64,000 nt of DNA from Albidovulum sp. GTDB lineage: Bacteria; Pseudomonadota; Alphaproteobacteria; Rhodobacterales; Rhodobacteraceae. The position numbers were made by a program, and so were the translations under genes. The stretch lies in assembly GCA_020637635.1 (NCBI GenBank), contig JACKKB010000002.1, positions 461,001-525,000 of the forward strand, in the 5' to 3' direction. Under the pieces are notes generated by a model, which was not told the origin of the DNA, searched no databases, and saw only the letters and a program-made list of their open reading frames with translations. Positions 8,282 through 18,111 of the stretch are shown here, piece by piece; the stretch's first letter is position 1, and each line of letters begins with the position of its first letter.

Positions 8282-9262
8282 ATGGCCCGTCTCTCGCCCG
8301 CGGAACGCCTGGTCCGCGACCTCGACTGGAACCTGCTCCGGGTCTTCCTCGCGATTGCCGAGGCCGGTTCGATCACCGGCGCGGCTGCGTTGCTGAGCCT
8401 CAAGCAGCCGTCTGTCTCCTCGGCGCTGAAACGGCTCGAGGCGCGGCTCGGCGCGACCCTCGTCGAGCGCCGGCCCGGCCATTTCCGGCTGACCCCCGCG
8501 GGCGAGCGGCTGCGGGTCGAGGCCGAGGAGGTGCGCGCCGCCGTTCTCAGGCTGAGCGACGCGGTGACCGAGGTCGAGGGGCAGGCCTCCGGCCCGGTGA
8601 CGATCGCGATGGCGAGCCATGTGATCAGCCCGCATTTCGATCGCGTGATCGCGGGCTTTCACCGCGACCATCCGGCCGCGACCTTCGACATCGAGGTAAT
8701 TGCCAGCCGCACGGCGATCGGCGCGGTGCAGGCGCGCAAGGCGAGTTTCGCGGTCTGCCTGGTGAGCGCGCTTCCGCCCGGGCTCGAGGCGGAGGTGCTC
8801 TACCGCGAGTCCTTCGGGCTCTTCTGCGGGCCGACGCATCCGCTGTTCGGGCAGCGCGGCGTGAAGCTCGGCGATCTTGCCGGTCTGCCGAGCGTATCGT
8901 TCCGCACCGACCGGGTCGGCGATGCGTTGCAGCCCGTCACTGAAATGCGGCGTGCGGCGCAGCTCGACGATCGCGTGGTTGGCACTTCGGTCAATCTCGA
9001 AGAGGTCCGCTGGATGATCTGGGTCGGCATGGGTATCGGCCCGCTGCCGCTCCATATCGCCGCGGAGGACGTGGCCGAGGGCCGGCTCTGGCGCCTGCCG
9101 CCCTACAGCGATCCGCCCGCGATCGAGGTCTTTCTGGTCTGGAATCCGAAGCAGAGGCTCAACAGTGCCGAGGCGGAGCTTCTGGCGCGTTTGCGCAGCG
9201 AGATCGCGCAGACGCCGGCGGATGAGCGCGCCTATGACGACGCGACGGACGCCGGCAGCTAG
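8282..9262 (+). CDS. LysR-family transcriptional regulator
   Basis: A 326-residue regulator. The N-terminal winged helix-turn-helix is clear (DLDWNLLRVFLAIAEAGSITGAAALLSLKQPSVSSALKRLE in two parts of the first 60 residues), followed by the linker helix and a periplasmic-binding-like effector domain. The ATG at 8282 begins MARLSPAERL; the open frame extends far upstream but overlaps the divergent aminotransferase gene, so this start is preferred. Divergent placement and the palindrome at 8240-8276 suggest it controls the aminotransferase/peptide-transport operon in response to a pathway compound. It converges on atpG with an 18-base gap. Confidence 0.93.
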   Translation: MARLSPAERLVRDLDWNLLRVFLAIAEAGSITGAAALLSLKQPSVSSALKRLEARLGATLVERRPGHFRLTPAGERLRVEAEEVRAAVLRLSDAVTEVEGQASGPVTIAMASHVISPHFDRVIAGFHRDHPAATFDIEVIASRTAIGAVQARKASFAVCLVSALPPGLEAEVLYRESFGLFCGPTHPLFGQRGVKLGDLAGLPSVSFRTDRVGDALQPVTEMRRAAQLDDRVVGTSVNLEEVRWMIWVGMGIGPLPLHIAAEDVAEGRLWRLPPYSDPPAIEVFLVWNPKQRLNSAEAELLARLRSEIAQTPADERAYDDATDAGS

Positions 9263-9280
9263 CGGCCTCTACCGCGACGA

Positions 9281-10096
9281 TCAGGCCCGGACGCGCGCCA
9301 CGGTCAGTTCGATGACCTCGGTCGTCATCTGCTCCTGACGGGCGCGCAGATAGCTCTGCTCGACCTCGGTTCGGCGCGCGCGGAGGTTGGTCTGGGCGCG
9401 GGCCATCGCCTCGACACGCGCCTCGGCCTCGGCCGCCATGCCCTGCATGAGCGCGAGCGCGACGGCGGCAAAGAGCGCCTCCTGCAGAAGACCGGTCATG
9501 AGATCGGTGAGCGGCATGGTGGTCAAAGGCAGCGCCGCGGCGGTGTCGCTGCCGTCCGGATCGGGTGGAAACATACGCCGCAGTTCGGCCCCGCGCTCCG
9601 CGCGCGGGGCGCCGAGCAGCGCGCGGATCGGGCCGGGGAACGCGGCGCTCAGCCCGATCAACCTATCGGCGATCTCGCCGGCCAGTGCGGGCACCCCCGC
9701 CGGATGGCCGGGAAGATCGGCCGACCACTGAAGGGCGCAACCGCTGTCCTCGAGCATCGCCACCGTCCTGCGACCGACCGCGACGACGCCCGCGCCATGG
9801 TCGCCGAGATCCCGCAGCGCCTCGGCGATGCGCGCCGGATAGGCACCGGAGAAACCCTGCGCGGCACCGACGACGAGAAGGAGCCCCGGCCCCCGCGGCG
9901 CAGGCGCCGGACCCGCCGCGGCGACGATGGTCCCGAGCGCGCTGGCGATGGTTGCGCTATAGGTTGCGATCGCGCCGCCCATGCCGCGGGTCGCCGAGGC
10001 CTGGGCCGCGGCGATGGCCCGCAGCGCCCCCACGACCTGGCCGATCTCGTCGAGACCGGCCATGCGGCGCTGAACCTGTTCGGGGCGGTCCGTCAT
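9281..10096 (-). CDS. atpG: N-type ATPase gamma subunit
   Basis: Central rotor stalk of an F-type ATPase, 271 residues. The N-terminal helix (RRMAGLDEIGQVVGALRAIAAAQ) and the C-terminal helix (ARVEAMARAQTNLRARRTEVEQSYLRARQEQMTTEVIEL in pieces near residues 227-266) are the paired coiled-coil of gamma. It diverges strongly from housekeeping gamma subunits, as is usual in N-ATPases. It is the last gene of the operon and overlaps the alpha gene stop by ATGA. It ends 18 bases from the convergent LysR gene; no clear terminator hairpin is visible between them. Confidence 0.88.
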   Translation of the reverse strand: MTDRPEQVQRRMAGLDEIGQVVGALRAIAAAQASATRGMGGAIATYSATIASALGTIVAAAGPAPAPRGPGLLLVVGAAQGFSGAYPARIAEALRDLGDHGAGVVAVGRRTVAMLEDSGCALQWSADLPGHPAGVPALAGEIADRLIGLSAAFPGPIRALLGAPRAERGAELRRMFPPDPDGSDTAAALPLTTMPLTDLMTGLLQEALFAAVALALMQGMAAEAEARVEAMARAQTNLRARRTEVEQSYLRARQEQMTTEVIELTVARVRA

Positions 10097-11586
10097 CGGC
10101 CAAGCGCGCTGCGCGCCACGTCGAGCAGGACGGCCCTGGTGGCGTCATCGAGCGCGCTCGGAGCGGCGCGCAGGGCCGCCAGCCGCGGCTCGGCCGCGAT
10201 GAGCGGCGGCAGCGCCGCCTTCAGCGCAGGCAGCCGCGCGGGGTCCGCGGCGTCGAGTAGGCCCTCGTTCAGGGCGGCCAGAAGCGCGATCTGGGTCAGC
10301 ACCGCCAGGGGCGCGAAGCGCGGCTGCGCGAGCAGCTCCGCGATCCGCTCGCCGCGCGCCATCCGGGTTTTCAGGGCGGCGTCGCCCATGCCGCCGAAGC
10401 GCGAGAACATCTTCATTTCCAGGTATTGCGCATAGTCGAGCCGGAGCCGCCCCGCGACCGCCTTCATCGCCCCCCACTGGGCCTTGCCGCCGACACGGCT
10501 GACCGACAGCCCGATGTCGACGGCCGGACGCTGGTTGGCGGCGAAAAGCCCCTGCGAGGTGACGAGCTGGCCGTCGGAGATGGAGATGAGGTTGGTCGGG
10601 ATATAGGCCGAGAGGTTCCCCGCCTCGATCTCGGCGATCGGCAGGGCGGTCAGCGAACCGCCGCCCCGCGCCGCCGACATCCGGGCCGCGCGTTCGAGAA
10701 GGCGGGCATGCAGATAGAAAATGTCGCCCGGATAGGCCTCGCGCCCCGGCGGCTGCCGCGACAGCAGCGCGATCTCGCGGTGAGTCTCGGCGTGCTTGGT
10801 CAGGTCGTCGTAGACGATGAGGACATGCTGGCCCTTGTCGCGGAACCACTCCGCCATCGAGGTCGCGGCGAAGGGGGCGAGCCAGCGCAGGCCGGGCGCG
10901 GCGGTGGCCTCGGCGACGACGAAGATCGTCCGTTCCATGCGGCCGCGGCTGCGAACCGCCTCGATCACCCGGCGCACCGCGGACATGCGCTGGCCGATGG
11001 CGACATAGATGCAGATCACCCCGCTCGTGGCCTGGTTGATGATCGCGTCGACGGCGATCGAGGTCTTGCCGGTCTGCCGCTCGCCGATGATGAGTTCGCG
11101 CTGGCCGCGACCGACGGCGAAGAGGGCATCGACCACCAGGAGCCCGGTCTCGAGCGGTTCCGAAACGAAGTCGCGCTCGATGATCGCCGGAGCCGGACGC
11201 TCGGCCGGAAGGGTCTCGGTGCATCCGGGGGCCGGCGCCTCGTCGAGCGGGCGTCCGAGCGGATCGAGCACGCGACCCAGCAAGGCCTCGCCGACCGGAA
11301 CCGAGGCGATGTGCCCGCTCCGCGCGACGCTGCTGCCGGCCTCGACCCCGTCGGGCGGATCGAGAAAGGCAGCGTGCAGGCGATCCTCCTCGAGCGTCAG
11401 GACAAAGCCGCGTGCGCCGGTCACGAAGATCACGATCTCGTTCAGTTCGGCCCCCTGAAGGCCACCCACCTCGGCCAGCCCGTCGGCGAGCGCGAGGATC
11501 GTGCCCGTCTCCTCGAGCGCGGCGCCGAGCCTGGCCTCCGCGATCCGGCCGCGCAGCCGTTCGAGCCCGGCGTCATCCCCGCTCAT
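10093..11586 (-). CDS. atpA: N-type ATPase alpha subunit
   Basis: Non-catalytic nucleotide-binding subunit of the F1 head, 497 residues. The P-loop GERQTGKT is at residues 168-175, followed by AVDAIINQ; the arginine-finger neighbourhood VDIGLSVSRVGGKAQ is intact. The start at 11586 (MSGDDAGLERLRGRI) overlaps the b-subunit gene by 14 bases. The N-terminus is shorter and less conserved than in housekeeping alpha, consistent with a partner b subunit that carries its own delta-like domain. Confidence 0.95.
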   Translation of the reverse strand: MSGDDAGLERLRGRIAEARLGAALEETGTILALADGLAEVGGLQGAELNEIVIFVTGARGFVLTLEEDRLHAAFLDPPDGVEAGSSVARSGHIASVPVGEALLGRVLDPLGRPLDEAPAPGCTETLPAERPAPAIIERDFVSEPLETGLLVVDALFAVGRGQRELIIGERQTGKTSIAVDAIINQATSGVICIYVAIGQRMSAVRRVIEAVRSRGRMERTIFVVAEATAAPGLRWLAPFAATSMAEWFRDKGQHVLIVYDDLTKHAETHREIALLSRQPPGREAYPGDIFYLHARLLERAARMSAARGGGSLTALPIAEIEAGNLSAYIPTNLISISDGQLVTSQGLFAANQRPAVDIGLSVSRVGGKAQWGAMKAVAGRLRLDYAQYLEMKMFSRFGGMGDAALKTRMARGERIAELLAQPRFAPLAVLTQIALLAALNEGLLDAADPARLPALKAALPPLIAAEPRLAALRAAPSALDDATRAVLLDVARSALGR

Positions 11587-12295
11587 CGCGCATCGCCTCC
11601 GCTATCCGGTCGAGGTCATGGGCGAGGGAATTGCGGATCGCGCCGTTCGCGGAGCGCAGTTCAAGCCCGGCGATGAGCGCGGGATCGGTCGTCTCGGCCG
11701 GCTTGACGCCGAAGGGCGCAAGCGCCCTGGTCACGGCGGTTCGGTCGCGCGCGGAAAGCGGCCGGGGCGTCACGATCCGCAGCCCGTCGCCCTGCAGCAG
11801 CGCGGCGCGCTCGCCGGGCGTAAGCGCCCAGAGGGATGCGGCGAGCCGCTCCGCATAGCCGGCGAGCCCGGCCGGCTGCGCGGCAAGCGCCCGGCGTGCG
11901 ACGGCGGCCGCAAGGTCGCGCGCCAGGGCGAGGGTCTCGGCGGCGGCACGAGCGCTCTCACGCTTCGCCTGCGCCTTGCCCCCGGCGACGATGCGGGCGG
12001 CCTCATCGCGGGCCTTGTCGAGCAAGGCGTCGGTTTCGGTCCTGGCCTCGCCCTGTGCTTTCACGAGCAGGTCGTGGCGCGCCGCCTGGGTGGCGTCGCT
12101 CTCTGCCCGCGCGCGCGCCATCGCGGCGTCCGCGGCAGCCCTGGCATCGGTCGCGGCCTTCAGCGTCGCCTCGGTCTCGGCCTGCCGGCGGGCGATCACC
12201 GCGGCGACGGGGCGGAACAGGAAGTGCCGCAGGATCGCCAGGAGCACCAGCACGTTCACGAGCTGGAAGGCGAAGGTGACCCAGTCGAAAGTCAT
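11573..12295 (-). CDS. atpF: N-type ATPase b subunit fused to a delta-like domain
   Basis: A 240-residue peripheral-stalk protein, longer than the usual b of about 160. Residues 1-30 form the membrane anchor (FAFQLVNVLVLLAILRHFLFRPV), residues 35-140 a long alanine-rich coiled coil, and residues about 171-234 resemble the C-terminal half of the delta subunit: LRIVTPRPLSARDRTAV, then TDPALIAGLELRSANGAIRNS in the position of the delta motif ending in a strand and helix. No separate atpH (delta) gene exists in the operon, so the fusion probably supplies that contact with alpha. It overlaps atpE by ATGA. Confidence 0.9.
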   Translation of the reverse strand: MTFDWVTFAFQLVNVLVLLAILRHFLFRPVAAVIARRQAETEATLKAATDARAAADAAMARARAESDATQAARHDLLVKAQGEARTETDALLDKARDEAARIVAGGKAQAKRESARAAAETLALARDLAAAVARRALAAQPAGLAGYAERLAASLWALTPGERAALLQGDGLRIVTPRPLSARDRTAVTRALAPFGVKPAETTDPALIAGLELRSANGAIRNSLAHDLDRIAEAMRDERG

Positions 12296-12540
12296 TGCAC
12301 GAAGGGATTGGCGAAGAGCAGCAGGAGCGCGATGACCAGGCAGTAGATCGCCGTCGTCTCGATCATCGCCAGGCCGACGAAGAGGGTCCGCGAGATGGTT
12401 CCGGCGGCCTCGGGCTGTCGGGCGATCGCCTCGAGCGCGGCGGTCACGGCGCGTCCTTCGGCCAGTGCCGGGCCAAGCGCGCCGAAGGAGACTGCGAAGG
12501 CCGCCGAGAAGATGCTGATGATCTGGATGAGGTCAGTCAT
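12292..12540 (-). CDS. atpE: N-type ATPase c subunit (rotor ring proteolipid)
   Basis: An 82-residue two-helix hairpin. Helix 1 contains GALGPALAEGR and helix 2 contains GLAMIETTAIYCLVIAL, joined by the polar loop ARQPE. The essential ion-binding carboxylate is Glu61. Aligned by eye with sodium-binding c subunits, helix 1 has Glu28 where the sodium type has Gln, while Thr62, Thr63 and Tyr66 fill the other ligand positions. Two carboxylates per site is a recognised N-ATPase trait; whether the ion is sodium or a proton cannot be decided from sequence. It overlaps atpB and atpF by ATGA. Confidence 0.95.
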   Translation of the reverse strand: MTDLIQIISIFSAAFAVSFGALGPALAEGRAVTAALEAIARQPEAAGTISRTLFVGLAMIETTAIYCLVIALLLLFANPFVQ

Positions 12541-13250
12541 GCGTTTGGTCCTTGGCCATGGGAGTGTCGGGGGGGGTGGTCGGCATTATGTTCGCCGCTC
12601 ACGGCCGAGCCGATGAAGACCAGCGCCAGCGTGGCGAAGATATAGGCCTGCACGGCGCCGGTCAGAAGATCGAGTGCCATGAGCGGGATCGGCACCAGAA
12701 GCCCCGCGAGCGTGAGCACGATGCCGACCACGAAGACCCCGCTCATCACATTGCCGAAGAGCCGGACCATGAGCGAGAAGTGCCGTGTCACCTGTTCGAC
12801 GAGGTTCAGGGGGATCATCACCCAGCTCGGTCGCGCGAATCCTCCCAGCCAGCCGGCCGGGCCGCGTTCGCGGATGCCCCAGCAGATGCCGGCGGCGAAG
12901 ACGATTGCGGCCAGCGCAGCATCGGTTTCCAGATGCGCGGTCGGCGGCTCGACGCCGGGGATGAGCGAGGACCAGTTGGCGACCAGGATGAAGAGGAGAA
13001 GCGTGCCGACAAGCGTGCGGAAACGTCCCGGATCGCCCGCGACGGTGGCGCGGATTTCACCGTCGAGTGTCGTGACCACGAGTTCCAGGACCGCCTGCGA
13101 AGTGGTGGGCTTCAGCGCCAGGCGGCGCGTGGCGAGGGCGGCGGCGAACGCCATCGCCGCCATGATACCCCATGTCGTCACCACGGGCCAGGTCACGGTG
13201 ACGGGACCAAGCGTGAAGGCCGGCGCGGCGGAAAGAGGGGTATCGATCAT
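12537..13250 (-). CDS. atpB: N-type ATPase a subunit
   Basis: Membrane stator channel protein of 237 residues with about five to six helices. The essential arginine is visible in HFSLMVRLFGNVMSG (Arg163), with the conserved helix QAYIFATLALVFI after it. The true start is the ATG at 13250 (MIDTPLSAAPAFTLG), overlapping atpR by ATGA; the frame is open much further upstream but that part is the shadow of atpR and atpQ. The C-terminal tail is unusually histidine-rich (HNADHPPRHSHGQG), a possible metal- or pH-sensitive extension of unknown meaning. Confidence 0.94.
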   Translation of the reverse strand: MIDTPLSAAPAFTLGPVTVTWPVVTTWGIMAAMAFAAALATRRLALKPTTSQAVLELVVTTLDGEIRATVAGDPGRFRTLVGTLLLFILVANWSSLIPGVEPPTAHLETDAALAAIVFAAGICWGIRERGPAGWLGGFARPSWVMIPLNLVEQVTRHFSLMVRLFGNVMSGVFVVGIVLTLAGLLVPIPLMALDLLTGAVQAYIFATLALVFIGSAVSGEHNADHPPRHSHGQGPNA

Positions 13251-13519
13251 CTGCCGGCCCGCCGCAGCGCCACGGACCTGCCGGCCAGGATGCCGACCGC
13301 TCCGGCGATCAGGACCAGAGCGCCGCCCCGGGCGCATAGCCAGAGCAGCGCCGCGATGAGTACGAGCCGCGCGATCTGCAACCAGATCGCGGCGATCCGG
13401 CCGGCCACGATCATCTCGGCGATACGCGCGAGACTTGCAAAATGGAACCAGCCGGTGCCCAGCCCCGCAAGGGTGGCGGCGAGCGTGAGCAGGAGCGTGG
13501 CGGGATCTGGCAGGCTCAT
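13247..13519 (-). CDS. atpR: N-ATPase AtpR subunit
   Basis: A 90-residue membrane protein unique to N-ATPase operons. It has three hydrophobic segments (LLLTLAATLAGLGTGWFHF, IWLQIARLVLIAALLWLCA, ALVLIAGAVGILAGRSVAL) and the FHFASL stretch with an arginine in the middle helix region, as in the AtpR family. Family members are thought to assist assembly or ion supply of the c ring. The start at 13519 is set by ATGA overlap with atpQ. Its position between atpQ and atpB is diagnostic of the N-ATPase gene order. Confidence 0.9.
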   Translation of the reverse strand: MSLPDPATLLLTLAATLAGLGTGWFHFASLARIAEMIVAGRIAAIWLQIARLVLIAALLWLCARGGALVLIAGAVGILAGRSVALRRAGR

Positions 13520-13866
13520 TGATCGCGTATCCATCGCAATGCAAGCCAGAAGCCGAGCGCCGCCCCGATCACGAGAAGCGCGGCCGCGAGGGTGATGCCG
13601 CCACCGAGCCGCAGGTCGAGCCAATGGCCGAGCACCGTGCCGCCCAGCGTCGGCAGAACGATGATCCAGCCAAGAATGCCGATCTGGCCGAAGCGGCGCG
13701 CCAGCGAGGGTTCGGGATCGGCCCGACCGGCGCGATCGCGCGCCTCGGCGCGGCGTGCCGCCTCTTCGGTGCGGTCCCGCGTCGGTTCGCGAGCGTCCTC
13801 GGGGGGGGGCGGCGATGCAGAAGGCGATGCAGACGGCGACCGAGGCGGCGAAGGAAGTGGGGTCAC
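13516..13866 (-). CDS. atpQ: N-ATPase AtpQ subunit (AtpI-like)
   Basis: A 116-residue protein with a charged, proline/serine-rich N-terminal half and two membrane helices (GQIGILGWIIVLPTLGGTVLGHWLDLRLG and ITLAAALLVIGAALGFWLAL). The C-terminal half matches the AtpI/AtpQ-type family (ATPase gene 1), including the glycine-rich first helix and GHWLD turn. The N-terminal tail begins with a serine/proline repeat (SPSASPSASPPPPED), encoded by a C/G-rich low-complexity stretch at about 13800-13860. It overlaps atpC and atpR by ATGA. Confidence 0.88.
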   Translation of the reverse strand: MTPLPSPPRSPSASPSASPPPPEDAREPTRDRTEEAARRAEARDRAGRADPEPSLARRFGQIGILGWIIVLPTLGGTVLGHWLDLRLGGGITLAAALLVIGAALGFWLALRWIRDQ

Positions 13867-14299
13867 GGATCGCCCTCCATGCCGAGGCCGAGCGTATCGC
13901 CGCCCGCCGCAAGTTCGCGCATCAGATGGCGGATTGCGTGCGCATGGAGCCGGATGTCGCGCGAGTGGGTGCGGCGGGCCGCATCGCGGGCCTCAACCCG
14001 GGCCTCGGCAACGCGCGCCTCGAGGCTCGCCAGATCCTCGCCGAGGATCGCCTCGCGGCAGGCGACGCGAAGGTCCCGCCCGGCGCTCACGGAGAAGATG
14101 GCGCCGCGCAGCGCGCAGTAGCGCCAGATCGACGTCGCACCGCGCCAGCGCAGGACGCCCGCATCAATCACGGTCAGGAAATCGGCGTGCCCCGGAAGCA
14201 CACCGAATTCGCCGCTGGCATCTCCGGCGCGGACCATCGTCACGGCAGCCTCGTCGACGACGATTTCGAGCGGGGTCGTCACGGTCAGGTGCAGGCCGC

Positions 14300-14303
<4 letters not shown>
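13863..14303 (-). CDS. atpC: N-type ATPase epsilon subunit
   Basis: A 146-residue rotor-stalk protein. The N-terminal beta-sandwich is clear (HLTVTTPLEIVVDEAAVTMVRAGDASGEFGVLPGHADFLTVID, in two adjoining parts), with the diagnostic FGVLPGHADFLT stretch. The C-terminal part (residues about 88-146) is a helical arginine/alanine-rich region that could form the regulatory helices. The start at 14303 overlaps the beta gene stop by ATGA; the longer open frame upstream is a shadow of atpD. Confidence 0.93.
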
Positions 14304-15706
<1,403 letters not shown>

Positions 15707-15748
15707 GATCTCCTCCTGCGCCTGGATGCGGTCAGGGCCCGGGCGGGA

Positions 15749-15797
15749 CGCCTGTGCCGTCCGGCTGCGAGACTAGCACAGGCGCGGTCCGGCACAA
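15749..15797 (-). promoter_or_regulatory. Candidate promoter with 9-base inverted repeat upstream of the N-ATPase operon
   Basis: A perfect inverted repeat has arms CGCCTGTGC (15749-15757) and GCACAGGCG (15776-15784) with an 18-base spacer, 43 bases upstream of the atpD TTG. On the minus strand a TTGTGC (15797-15792) and TAGTCT (15775-15770), 16 bases apart, could be -35 and -10 elements, so the repeat would cover the promoter. An operator or a leader hairpin are both possible. The promoter reading is tentative. Confidence 0.4.
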
Positions 15798-15959
15798 CCG
15801 CGAGGAGGGTCAGGTGAGGGAGACAAATCGGCGCGGGGCCGTGGCGGGGCTCGCCCGCGAAATGATCCGGGGACGCCTTGGGGCAGCGATGGCCCCGGCG
15901 GGCGCTTCCTTCGCTCCGGTCATGAACGCCACTGCATCCGACATCGTGTCGTCACGGGG

Positions 15960-16703
15960 CCGGATCACGCAGAGCCAACGCGAGGATGCCGGTGAAGGCG
16001 CGGAAGAGCCCGGTCAGCGCATAGACATGGCGCCCCCGGGCGCTGTGGCGCGGGCCAAAGGCCATCTCGGCGACAACAACGATCAACGGAAAGTCGGCAG
16101 AGAGCACCTTGGTCCCGCCCGGCTGGATCGCGTTGCCCCGGAACTGGAACGCGGGCGCCTGTTCGGCGATGCCTGGCTCCGGATCGGCTCGCTCGCCGGG
16201 AAGATGACGTTCGACGGGGAATATCTGCCCGGTGCCGAGCGTGACGATGAAGGGGGGCGGTTTCAGGCCGAAACGAGAAGGCCGTCGATCGCCCCCATCG
16301 CGGTGCCGAGAGCGCGCCCGGGGACGATCGCTGCCGGCGCGGGGATGCCATGGCGAAAGGTCGGCTGGCCCATGAGGACCGAGGAGAGGACCGCGATCGC
16401 GCCGACAGAAAGGTCGATGCCGGCGGTCAGGATCACCCGGGTCCGGGCGCAGCCGATGATGCCGAGGATGGCGATCTGCGGCACGACCGTCGCCATGGTC
16501 GTGGCGCGGACGAAGGTCCGCGACAGGATCGCGAAGACCACCCGCGAGACCGGGAGAACGACCATCGGCGCGGTGGACGGTGTCTGGTTCAACCAGTGCC
16601 GGACCCGCCTCAGGGCGCCCCGGTCTTCCTGAAACAGCGCGACAGTTTCCGAAGCGCCCGCAACGCCCTCTTCGAAGCCGGTCGGCGCGGTCCCGTTCTC
16701 ACC
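15960..16703 (-). pseudogene. Decayed sugar ABC transporter permease (fructose/ribose FrcC/RbsC type)
   Basis: Reading the minus strand from about 16703 gives an FrcC-like N-terminus (FEEGVAGASETVALFQEDRG, then LNQTPSTAPMVVL), and then the family core VILTAGIDLSVGAIAVLSSV and TFRHGIPAPAAI up to GLLVS, where the frame meets a TGA at about 16263. Homology continues at once in another frame as LKPPPFIVTLGTGQIF, then IAEQAPAFQFRGN and a broken GRHVYA segment. At least one frameshift and further damage remove any complete permease. No matching ATPase or binding protein gene is adjacent. It is a remnant of a lost sugar-uptake system. Confidence 0.8.
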
Positions 16704-17259
16704 CTCCTTACCCTCCCTTTCCGGCCAATGAGGGCGCGGGCGAAGGGCGGCCGTCAGACTGCCTGTGGCATGATCGCGGCCCGGGGCCGCCGGCCCCCCC
16801 TTCGCGGCCAGACGCGCCGGCGCGGGCCTGGTGCCGTCGGCGGCGTCGCCAGGATCACCGGGCTGCCGATCACGATGCTGAACCATGCCACCGCGGCCTG
16901 CAGCGGCGAACGACCTGAGCCGATTCGACGCGCCGCTCGAAGGCTGGATCGAGCGTGCCGGGCGGCGATCGAACTGCTCGCCACGCAGGGCATCGGCGGA
17001 CCGGGGCCCGGCGAGGCTTCGGTCGGGCGCGATGCCCTGGCAAACGGAGTGCCGAAGCTGCGCAGAGCCGAGCGCTTCAAGCTCGCCGGGCCGCGCTTCG
17101 GCCAGGGCTCCACCGGTCTTCCCGGGGTTGAGCGTCCGTTCGACAGTGTCGCGCGAACTTGTGTATCGATTTCAACGACAATCGGCTCTTTTGACGTATT
17201 CTCGCCACTTTTCGAACCTAGTCAGACCCTGATCCGAGCGCCAGTTCCGAGACCCGAAC
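16704..17259. other. Stretch without an assignable gene; possible promoter near its right end
   Basis: No frame on either strand gives a recognisable product. Several short open frames exist, but their codon pattern and composition look like shadows or eroded sequence next to the permease remnant. The last 110 bases are less G/C-rich and hold TTGACG at 17190-17195, which could be a -35 element for the sulfotransferase gene that starts at 17260; no good -10 is visible. Confidence 0.4.
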
Positions 17260-18111
17260 ATGACCCTTCACGAACCCGACCGCGACCGCACCACTCGGCG
17301 GTCGCGCATCTATTCCGGGCGCTTTCGCCGCTCGCTCTTCGGTTCAGGCCTGCGCCATCCGGCGATCTACCTGCACCTGCCGAAATGCGGCGGCACCTCG
17401 CTCTCGGAGGCGCTCTACGCCACGGTTCCGATGCACAAGCGCATCGGCGTGATCGACGCGGTCTCGACCCGGCGCGCCGCGGCAATTCTCGAATTTGGCC
17501 TCGACGATGCCTGGAAATGCCACGACGACCTCGAATTCGGCGACCTGACGTTCGATCTGCGCGAGCGGATCCTGACCGCCCATTGCTGCTGGGACTCCCA
17601 TCTCATCGCCGGTCACGTGCTCTTGAGCGAGCGTCTGCGGACGCAGTTCGTCGGCCGCTACAAGCTTCTCACCATCATGCGCGATCCGGTTGCGCGGGCG
17701 ATCTCGAACTACCGCATGGCCGTGGTCGCCGGAATCGCCGATCCCGACCCCGAGGTCTGGCTCGCAAGTCCTATCGCACGGGCGCACAGCACCACCTTCC
17801 TGCGCTATCTCTCGGGCCAGAACCGCATCGCCGCAGAGCAAGAGCCGGCAGCACTCGACCGCGCGCTCTCGGCACTCGAGCTCTTTTCGCTGATCGGCTT
17901 TCTGGAGGATGTCGAGGGGCTCGTCAGGCGCTTCGAGGCAGTCTTCGGCGCCCGGCTGGTGCTGCACCGCTACAACGAGGCCAAAGGCGGCGAGGCGCGG
18001 CTGACGGCGGAGCAGATCGACCGGCTGCGGGTCATGTGCGCCTCCGATCAGGCACTCTACGACCGGGCGCGCGCGCTCATGGCGAAGGCGCCCGGCCATG
18101 CCGCAGCCTGA
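17260..18111 (+). CDS. Sulfotransferase-family protein
   Basis: A 283-residue enzyme of the PAPS-dependent sulfotransferase superfamily. The 5'-phosphosulfate loop is IYLHLPKCGGTSLSEAL (PKCGGTS at residues 41-47) and the 3'-phosphate motif is RDPVARAISNY (141-151). No signal peptide or membrane helix is seen, so it should act in the cytoplasm on a lipid-linked sugar or nucleotide sugar. It overlaps the next glycosyltransferase gene by 14 bases, tying it to polysaccharide synthesis. It is one of three sulfotransferases in this locus and is not closely alike to the other two. Acceptor unknown. Confidence 0.85.
   Translation: MTLHEPDRDRTTRRSRIYSGRFRRSLFGSGLRHPAIYLHLPKCGGTSLSEALYATVPMHKRIGVIDAVSTRRAAAILEFGLDDAWKCHDDLEFGDLTFDLRERILTAHCCWDSHLIAGHVLLSERLRTQFVGRYKLLTIMRDPVARAISNYRMAVVAGIADPDPEVWLASPIARAHSTTFLRYLSGQNRIAAEQEPAALDRALSALELFSLIGFLEDVEGLVRRFEAVFGARLVLHRYNEAKGGEARLTAEQIDRLRVMCASDQALYDRARALMAKAPGHAAA

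Noticed and set aside
9263..9280. Possible terminator between lysR and atpG
   Set aside because: The gap is only 18 bases and shows no hairpin with a T run.
16885..17232. Plus-strand frame of 115 codons before the first sulfotransferase
   Set aside because: No family pattern, no ribosome site; lies in eroded sequence next to the permease relic.
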